This document shows, in pieces, positions 10,173-16,941 of a DNA stretch of 16,941 nt; position 1 is the first letter of the stretch, and the number at the start of each line of letters is the position of its first letter. The translations under genes were made by a program, and so were the position numbers. The stretch is taken from the NCBI GenBank assembly GCA_028456385.1, contig JALNQF010000680.1, forward strand, positions 1-16,941. The letters are read 5' to 3'. Under the pieces are notes generated by a model. That model was not told the DNA's origin, did no database searches, and saw only the letters and a list, made by a program, of their open reading frames with translations. This stretch comes from Ophiosphaerella korrae (Eukaryota; Ascomycota; Dothideomycetes; Pleosporales; Phaeosphaeriaceae).

Positions 10173-12462
10173 AAGATATAATAGTTCTCTATCTAAGTGT
10201 ATTATATATTAGGTTAAGTTCTACTTATAAGTAAGTATATATATTAAATAGACTTCTACCTATATTATTAAAAATATAAGCTAATTTAACTTTATTCTAG
10301 GATTTTTATAGTATAAGGCCTATACTATTAAACCTAACTACTATAATAGTATATTATTATTCCTTAATATTTACTACTAATAGTACTACTAGATAACTAA
10401 TAGAATCTCCTTAGTAGTATACTATAGCGTACTTAGATATTACTCTACTATAGCCTTAAAGAAGCTAGCGCTTAAACTATTATCTACTCCTATAAAGCTT
10501 CTAAGTAAGCACTTTAATAAGTATAAATAGAACTTATTAATAGATATTTAAACTATTAGTTATTATATAATTAAGGCCTTTACTAAAAGAAGTAGATATA
10601 TACTTATAGTACTTACTTTAAATAGAATACTACTACTAGTATACTACTATAAAGTAGCTAGAAAAGTAGATTATATATAATTTTATAAACTACTAACTAT
10701 AGTAGAGCTTAAAGATATTTTATCTATAGAACTACTCTAACTATATTAAAACCTAATACTTTATTTTAATAAAAAAGCTACTAAAGAACTTCTTTCTTAT
10801 AAGCTATATAACCTAGAAATTACTCTTAAGCTTAGTATAAAAATCCTAGACGCTAAACTTTACTTCTTTACTAGAAAATAAGATAAAGTAATCTAGAAAT
10901 ATATCTAAGAAATAGAAGGTAAGAGCTTTATTAGTAAATATAGCTCTCTAGCTAGAAATAACTTACTAATTATAAGTAAACTAGATAGTAGCTTATAAGT
11001 TTACGTAAACTACTATAAGCTAAATAAATCTACTATTAAAGACTAGTACTCTATTCTATTCTTTAGGGAAATACTAGCCTACTTAAATAAAGTAAAGATT
11101 TTCTTTAAATTTAACGTAATATACGCCTTTTACTATTTATATATTACTTTAAATTTAAAATAGCTAACTACTTTTATTACTTACTTTAGTATATATACCT
11201 ATAAGGTAGTACCTATTAGCTTTACTAATATACTAGCTACTTTCTAGTACGCTATTAACTTAGCTTTACTAAAATATTTAGATAACTTCTATACTATATA
11301 TATAGATAATATCTTAGTATACTCTAATAATAAAATAGACTATATCTAGTATATTTATAAAGTACTTATATAACTAAAAAAGTAAGGCTTTTACGTAGAC
11401 TCTAAAAAATCTAGCTTCTATACTACTTTAGTTAAGTTTTTAAGTATAATTATCTCTAATAAAAGAATTATAATAGATCTCTCTAAAGTTAAAGCTATTT
11501 AAGAGTAAAAAATACTAAAGACTACTAAAGAAGTCTTAGCTTTTCTAGGCTATACTAGATTCTTCTAGTACTTTATTAAAGATTGCTTAAGCTTTACTCT
11601 ACTACTTACTAAGTTAATTAAGTCTAAAGTTATTACTAAACTTACTAAAAGAGATAGGCTACTTTTTTAAAAGACTTAGTATAAGTTTTTTATAATTACC
11701 TAAGAATATATAAATACTTTTAATAAACTAAAAGCTACTTTCTAGCTAGAAGTAGTTTTACTTTACTTTAACTCTTTAAAACTAATCTATATCTAAACTA
11801 ATACCTTAAGGTAAGCTTTAGGTAGAGTAATAAGCGAACTAAACTAAGATAGAATCTAATAGCTAGTTAGCTTCTTTTTAAAAAAATATACTCTTATAGA
11901 ATATAATTATAATATCTATAACCTAGAACTTATAGCTATAATCTAAGTATTTAAAAAGTAAAAACTAAAGCTTATAAGTAGTTTATATATAATCTATATT
12001 ATAATAGACTACTATAATCTAGAAACTTTTATTATACCTAAAAAGCTTAATTACTACTAGGCTTACTAGTTATTATTTCTATCCTAATTTAACTTCTATA
12101 TTAAATATACACCTAGTAATATAAATAAAGTTATAGTCGCTCTAAGCTACTAACTATAAGATTACCTTATAGATAATTCTAATCTATACGTATTAAGAGC
12201 TAACTAAATTATCTTAAGCTCTTAAGTCCTAGCTCTAAGTATAAAACCTACGCTAAATATAGTAATTTATACTTAAAGCTTTATAGACCTATAAAAGCTA
12301 GATAGATTTATACTAGAATAAGCTACTATAGTATATACCTACCTTTACTATATTATAAAAATAAAACCTAAATTAGTAAACTTATAAGAAGATTTTCTAC
12401 TACTCTATAATAAAGAACTAGACCTAGAACTTTTACTATATATTATTAACTTATACCTAATA
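10173..12462 (+). pseudogene. pol: Pol of element O: end of protease, RT, RNase H, start of integrase
   Basis: A single frame (codons at 10174, 10177 and so on) runs through. FNFILGFLQYKAYTI near 10290 resembles the end of a Gypsy protease. RT follows: YNLEITLKLSIKI (about 10810), VNYYKLNKSTIKDQY (about 11010), FFKFN (first Asp now Asn), VVPISFTNILATFQYAINL (about 11200-11260) and YIDNILVYS (11299-11325), so the second Asp of YxDD is Asn (11308-11310). RNase H reads QTNTLRQALG with its first Asp now Asn (11800-11802); YNLELIA near 11920 keeps the Glu. The end of this piece leads into the integrase and is broken by the solo LTR. All stops are TAA or TAG. Two of the three metal-binding RT aspartates are lost. 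Confidence 0.85.
12458..12462. repeat. Target-site duplication TAATA, left copy
   Basis: The five bases before the solo LTR; repeated exactly at 12893-12897. Confidence 0.8.
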
Positions 12463-12892
12463 TATTATAGGCTTACTAGGGTCGACTTCCTAATAGCCTA
12501 GATAGGTGTTAGTAGATTACAAGGTAATAATAAAAGCTTATATTGTAATCTATAATAGGCTATAAATAATAGAAGATGTTTTGTAACTATCTTTGTATTA
12601 TCGCTCGTAGTTAATAATTAAATTACTAATACTATCCTAACAATGCACATCGCTACTAACTATATACTTGTCTTAATCTATTAATCTATTACTACTAAGG
12701 ATAATAGATTATAGATTACCCTAATCTATAATCTATTAATACCAAGGGTCTATAGATTATAGATTACCTTAGGTATCCTAATTATGTGTAGTTTCCTAAT
12801 TAAGTTTGTATTCCTCGTATTTGTAAGAACTTAATCCTTTAGTTGTAGGGCTAATTGGTTCTATCTATAAGTCTCTTGTTACTGTCGTAACA
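12463..12892 (-). repeat. LTR4: solo LTR inserted in integrase of element O (430 bp)
   Basis: Full-length LTR with the same orientation as LTR1-3. It starts TATTAT and ends GTAACA, flanked by TAATA on both sides, with no internal element sequence: a classic solo LTR left by recombination between two LTRs. Its first bases (TATTATAGGC) and the CTAACAATGCAC stretch mark it as a different subfamily or older lineage from LTR1-3. It keeps the only CCA and the only TGG that I saw in the window, and several CpA, so it has been mutated less than its host. LTR plus one duplication is 435 bp, a multiple of three, so the host frame resumes unchanged. Confidence 0.92.
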
Positions 12893-12897
12893 TAATA
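12893..12897. repeat. Target-site duplication TAATA, right copy
   Basis: Exact copy of 12458-12462, directly after GTAACA of the solo LTR. Confidence 0.8.
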
Positions 12898-14583
12898 AAG
12901 GAATTACTAGATATAGTATACTTAGAAGACTACGTAGCCTAAGCTATATTTATTACTATAGATAGTAGATAGTAAAAACTATTAAAAGCCTTTTATAAAG
13001 TAAGATACTACTTTTTATATACTAATATTAGCTTTACTAAATTAGAAAAAGAAAAGTACTTTTAAGTTAATAAAACGTATCTATATATCTTTCTAAATAC
13101 TTATTTACGCTACTAAATCTTTATCTTATACTATAACTATTAGTTAGTAAGCTATAAAAAACTTTATAGTATACTATATCTAATATATAAGTACTATTAT
13201 TAGCTTAAGATACTTTAAGCTATTAAGTAATTTTATAATATATACTTAATCTACTACTATATAAAGAACTTATAAGATAGTAAACTTAGTTACTTCTAAC
13301 TTATACTAATTCCTTATATACTCTAGACTAATATCTTAGTAGACTATATTTAAGCCTTACTAGCTAGTAAAAATAGTAGCTAGATTTATAAATATATCTT
13401 AGTAATTTACTACTACCTTATAAAAAGATACTATTTCTTCTCTTATAAGCCTCTAAAACCTAAAAAAGCTACTTAATATTTTATATCTATTTTTAAGCTC
13501 TATAGAGTTCTAATAAATATTATATTTAATAGAAAGATAACTTTTATTAGCTAATTCTAGTACTATATATATAAACGCCTTTATATTATAGAAAAGCTCT
13601 TAACTACTTACTACTTAGAAACTAATAGCTAAACTAAGTAAGTATATTAAGCTTTAGAAATCTTTCTAAAGTAATATATTAACTATATATAAAATAACTA
13701 GGTAGCTTAGCTATATAAAGCTAAGTTCTAAGTAAATAATACTATTTATATATCTATTAAGATAACTCTATTTCTTATAGATCTAGAGTATTACTTCTAT
13801 AGTAGTATATACCTTAGTAAAAATAATAAAGACTAACTAAACCTAGCTTAATATAATTAACGTATATAAGCTAATAAGCTACTTAATACTTATAGTAACT
13901 TAGTAGCTTACTTTAAAGAAAAAATACTCTAAGTATAATAAAAGTAAGTAGCTTAAGCTAATACTTTTTACTAAAGTAAACTAGTATATAAAGTTAGTAA
14001 CTAAGCCTATATTAGTATAGCTAATTAGAAAACTACTTACTTAACTCTAAAATTAAACTACTAATAAGTAGGCTTATACTTTATTAAAAGAGTTATCTAT
14101 AATAGTAAAGTATATAAGCTAGTACTACTCTAAGAAATACTAAGTAAAAGTATATTCCTAGTCTTCTCTTTAAAACTCTTACGCCTTAAAAACTAAAAGC
14201 TCTTACTAGATTAAGACTTACTATAGCTAATCTCTATTATTATTACTAATAAAGAAACTAGTAGTATATATAAAGAATACCTAGTAAAAGCTATCTTAGA
14301 CGTATACTTTAAAGGGCGTAAAAAATATATAAGATAGTACTACTTAGTTTACTAGACTAGCTATAATAAACCTATATAAAAGCTAGTAAAAGAATTTATA
14401 AAATATAAAGCTACTTTTAACTTTTACTAAAACTACTTAAAGAAAGCTTAACTACTAACTCTATATATACCTAAAAAATAGAGCCTTAATAAAAACGTAA
14501 CTTATTAGAGTACTATAGCTTACTAATAGGTATAAAAATACTTCTTTAAAGCGTAATTATATTACGCTATAAGCTATAGTAGG
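12898..14583 (+). pseudogene. pol: Pol of element O: integrase and chromodomain
   Basis: Continues the RT frame. The integrase zinc-binding end reads with Tyr at Cys places (13234, 13243, 13252). The core shows the first Asp as VDYI (13342-13344). The second catalytic Asp is Asn (FNRK near 13526). The Glu of the QTERVNQ-type motif is Lys (NSQTKQVYQALE, AAG at 13636-13638). The chromodomain lies at 14272-14445 (EYLVKAILDVYFKGRKK, then YYLVY and TAG at the conserved Trp, then a second Trp lost to TAA). A chromodomain on integrase is thought to steer insertion to chromatin with methylated H3K9. The frame runs close to the LTR of element C; the original stop and 3' LTR are not seen. Confidence 0.82.
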
Positions 14584-15010
14584 TGTTATAGGCGTAATAA
14601 AAGAAATCGAACTAGAACTAATTAGTTATAACTTAGGTACTAACTAAGTATAAGACAAGTAGGGTAACAACCTTAATTAGAAGACTACTTACAACTAGAA
14701 TACGTAGTAGTAATCTATAATAATATATAAATAGATTAAAGTAATCTATAGATATATATAAATAGATTAGTAGTAATCTATAGAGTTGTATAAATAGATT
14801 AGTATAAGTATATAGTTAATAGGATACGTATTATTAAGATAATATTAGTAATTTAATCCTTTAACTATAGAACGCTTATACAAGATAGTTGCGAGATATC
14901 TTCTATTATTTATAGTTATTACTAATTACTATATAAGCTTTTGTTATTAACTCTTAATCTACTAATAACCTAAGAGTTATTAGGAAGTTAACTTTAGTAT
15001 ACTTATTACA
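14584..15010 (+). repeat. LTR5: 5' LTR of element C (427 bp), diverged
   Basis: Starts TGTTAT and ends ATTACA, with the leader following directly. It aligns with the reverse complement of LTR1-4 throughout (shared stretches around CTAGAACTAATTAG, CTTAATTAGAAGACTAC and the AATCTATAAT/AATAGATTA array) but has many differences that are not simple transitions. It is clearly further from the other LTRs than they are from each other. The five bases before it are GTAGG; no matching right flank is in the window. Confidence 0.8.
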
Positions 15011-15133
15011 CCTTACTAATTTAGTTATTAAGAGAAGCGAAGCGTAAGTAGTATATAGTCTAGCTAACACGATAGTAGAAAGTTTAATAAGTAAAGTACT
15101 TAGAAGTAGTTATAAATTAGATAGTATAGTATA
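15011..15133 (+). other. 5' leader of element C with primer-binding region
   Basis: Begins CCTTACTAATTTAG straight after the LTR, the same as both leader copies of A. It is 123 bp long by alignment with them. As in A, there is no TGG at the start. Confidence 0.72.
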
Positions 15134-16367
15134 AGTAATAATTAAAGATTGTATTAACAACCTAATCTCTAAAAAAGAAGATATAAAGATAGTAATTAAT
15201 ACTTTAGAAATATAGAATAAAGAACTATAAGACTACGTAAAGTAAAATAAAGTATAGATTAAAGCTATTATTAAAGGCTAGAACTAGATAGAACTAATTA
15301 CCTAATAACTAGAGATAAGTGCGATAAAGAAACTACCTAAGATACTTGTACTTAAGAAGTTTAATAGAATAAGAGAGAAGCTAAGACTTTTTATAGTATT
15401 AGTATAACTCTAGATAGATATATAAGTACTATACTTTAATATAAAAGAAAAGAAGGTAATATATATTAGAATATACTTTAAAGAAGATATAATAAGATAG
15501 TTTAAACCTTACTAGATAGATTATATAATACACGCTCTAATAATATAAAAAGATAAAACTAAAGCTATTTTTAGAAGTTACGAATACTTTACTAGGCGAA
15601 TAAGAGTAGTATTTAGGTATATAGATATTACCTAATAAGTTAAAGAAAAACTTAAAAGGCTTATATAAAGTAAGAGTATTCTTAAATATATATTATAATT
15701 TAAATAACTATTATAAAATATAGAATAAAATAAATTAACTTTAATATTATAATTTAAATAAAGACTAAATATAAAGATCTAATATAAAATAATTTATATA
15801 GAGAAACCTAGGATACTAGAAGCTTTAAAATAATAGGTAATATAAATTAATAATAATCTTTAAGAATAGAAGAAGAATAAGTATAGTAGCAAACTTAGAA
15901 ACTAGGATATTAGAGACCTTATAATCCTTAACGCTAATAAAGATAAGAAGAAGAAAAAGAATAAAGACTTTACATATTTTAACTATAGTAAGAAAGGCTA
16001 CTACGTAAAAGAATACTAATTATAAAAGAAGAAGGATATAGTATATTATAAATATAGAAAACTAAGATACTTTATAAAAGATTATAGAAGTAAAGACTAT
16101 AAGAAAGATAAAGAAATATAGTTAAAAATAACTAAAAATAAGAAAGAAGTACTATAAGTATAAGCTAAACCTTAAGAGAAGGTAGCTAGGAGTAAAAAAA
16201 TATAATATATAATACTCTACTAGACCTTTTATTATAAAGATAACTACTATATATATCTTTCTAGTAAATAGAAAGTAAGATAGTTTTTATAGAAGAATAA
16301 AGTAGTAGTAATAAAAGAAAGAATAAAAGTATAGCTAGAAGAAATAGTATATATAATAGACTTACTA
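15134..16367 (+). pseudogene. gag: Gag of element C with two zinc knuckles, truncated
   Basis: The early part shows a Gag core like that of A (KKLPKILVLKKFNRIREKL near 15330, YEYFTRRIRVVFRYIDI near 15580). Two CCHC knuckles follow in one frame: 15975-16016 reads Y-x2-Y-x4-Y-x4-Y and 16044-16085 reads Y-x2-Y-x4-Y-x4-Y. In the second one His (kept in A) has also become Tyr. A Lys-rich linker lies between, as in A. Stops are TAA and TAG only. Gag packages the element RNA and the knuckles bind it; all metal ligands are lost here. The match to A continues after the knuckles until about 16367. Confidence 0.8.
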
Positions 16368-16861
16368 TTACGAGATACGAGCTTAGAAATAAGTAAGAGA
16401 TAATTATTAATTAAAGAGCTATCTAAGCTAAGCTACTTATATATAGTAGAGTAGCTTAAATAGCTTATATAGCTTACTTACTACTATAAGCTTACTTAAA
16501 TTGTATAGAGTAAAGCTCTAACTTATAATATACCTTCTAGGTAAGCTACGTAGTAGAGCTATTTAATAAGTTTCGTAGTAGTTATCTAAACTTAGTTAAA
16601 AATACCTTTACTTACAATTCTATTTATTTTAAGCTTATACGTAGGTGCTAAGCGCTTATACGCTACGCGTAGTATATTTAGAGTTTTCTTAGCCTTGTAA
16701 ACTCTTTAGTAACTATTATTATAGCTATTATAAGTTACTATTTTTAAAGCTTTTAAAGCTTACTTTTTATATTAGTAATTATTATACTAACTTATTCTTG
16801 TAGAGTAAAGCTAAGAAAGCTACTTACGCTTATATATCTTACTCCTATACTACCTCTAAAG
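16368..16861. other. Unassigned AT-rich stretch after the break in element C
   Basis: About 490 bases with no convincing gene or match to the elements seen here. It is rich in repeats of AGCTTA/TAAGCT-like words (16430-16500). It has two 10-bp palindromes, TAAGCGCTTA (16649-16658) and CTACGCGTAG (16663-16672), and a tandem TTTTAAAGC at about 16741-16760. CpA and TpG are as scarce as in the retroelements, so it has been through RIP and is probably part of another repeat. Confidence 0.6.

Positions 16862-16924
<63 letters not shown>
16862..16924. repeat. (CTA)21 microsatellite
   Basis: Twenty-one perfect CTA units, 63 bp, followed by AAGAAGAAGAAAAAG. If the run began as CCA or CTG units, the CpA-to-TpA or TpG-to-TpA changes of RIP would give exactly CTA; it may also always have been CTA/TAG. 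In one frame it would encode poly-Thr followed by poly-Lys, but no surrounding gene is evident. Confidence 0.95.
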
Positions 16925-16941
16925 AGAAGAAGAAAAAGTAT

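Larger units (their letters stand above)
1..14583 (+). mobile_element. Host Ty3/Gypsy chromovirus 'O', RIP-dead, interrupted twice
   Basis: This is the outermost element, read on the plus strand in three pieces: 1-2590, 10168-12462 and 12893-14583, about 6.6 kb in all. Domains run in Gypsy order: gag-like region, possible zinc knuckle, protease, reverse transcriptase, RNase H, integrase, chromodomain. Integrase after RT with a C-terminal chromodomain is the mark of a chromovirus. CpA and TpG are almost absent and in-frame stops are only TAA or TAG, as RIP produces from CAA, CAG and TGG. Neither LTR is visible: the 5' end lies before the window and the 3' end stops where the LTR of element C begins. 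Removing both insertions, with one copy of each target duplication, brings the pol pieces into one frame. Confidence 0.8.
14584..16367 (+). mobile_element. Ty3/Gypsy element 'C', 5' part only
   Basis: A relative of element A in the opposite orientation: 5' LTR (14584-15010), leader (15011-15133) and gag with zinc knuckles. Similarity to the minus strand of element A is close through the start of the segment after gag and stops abruptly near 16367, where A carries on towards protease and C switches to unrelated sequence. Pol and the 3' LTR are missing from the window, so it is truncated by deletion or by another rearrangement. Confidence 0.82.

Noticed and set aside
16649..16672. Palindromes TAAGCGCTTA and CTACGCGTAG as an origin or regulator site
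   Set aside because: Ten-base palindromes are expected occasionally in DNA of this composition and nothing nearby supports a function.
1..16941. Many short open frames on both strands that might be genes
   Set aside because: They arise because TGA is almost absent and composition is extreme. None has a start, ribosomal context or recognisable protein beyond the retroelement frames listed.
1..16941. Mitochondrial, Plasmodium-like or other naturally AT-rich genome
   Set aside because: The loss is specific to CpA/TpG, Gypsy remnants are plain, and stops sit at Gln and Trp codons. This points to RIP in a fungal nuclear genome.
1..16941. Strand bias in residual TG versus CA (more TG on plus within A and LTR1-4)
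   Set aside because: It could reflect strand-biased RIP, but the coding strand of these elements would carry more CA before mutation anyway; it cannot be separated by eye.

Overview
This window looks like heterochromatic DNA of a filamentous ascomycete fungus. It is very AT-rich and almost devoid of CpA and TpG. Every recognisable protein remnant is full of TAA/TAG stops where related proteins have Gln or Trp. This is the signature of repeat-induced point mutation (RIP). I see no intact gene, tRNA, rRNA or CRISPR. Essentially everything is dead Ty3/Gypsy retrotransposon, nested element within element. The species cannot be named from the sequence.

Layout. (1) Host element 'O' is a plus-strand chromovirus, cut by window position 1. 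It holds a gag-like frame (about 2-1726), a possible zinc knuckle (about 2038), the start of pol (2457-2590), reverse transcriptase (RT), RNase H and the start of integrase (10173-12462), then the rest of integrase and a chromodomain (12893-14583). (2) Element 'A' (2591-10167, minus strand) sits in the protease region of O, flanked by TATAA on both sides. It is structurally nearly full length (LTR, leader, gag, two zinc knuckles, protease, RT, RNase H, integrase, chromodomain, polypurine tract, LTR), but it has a third LTR and a second 123-bp leader at its 5' end. (3) A solo LTR (12463-12892) of a family related to A interrupts the integrase of O, with a perfect TAATA duplication. (4) Element 'C' (14584 to about 16367, plus strand) is a relative of A with a diverged 5' LTR, a leader and a gag with two zinc knuckles; it breaks off before protease. 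(5) The last ~570 bases are unassigned AT-rich DNA ending in a (CTA)21 microsatellite.

How it fits together. O came first and is the most thoroughly mutated. A, the solo LTR and C came later; the solo LTR keeps the most CpA/TpG. RIP removed catalytic residues in parallel: the second Asp of the RT YxDD motif became Asn in both O and A, and the conserved chromodomain Trp became TAG in both. The most notable points are the three-LTR structure of A, in which the outer two LTRs match each other better than the middle one; an antisense open frame between pol and the 3' LTR of A; and the sequence context of surviving CpA, which is almost always preceded by a purine.

All domain calls come from reading translations by eye. 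Boundaries of LTRs and target duplications are base-exact where stated; domain limits are approximate.
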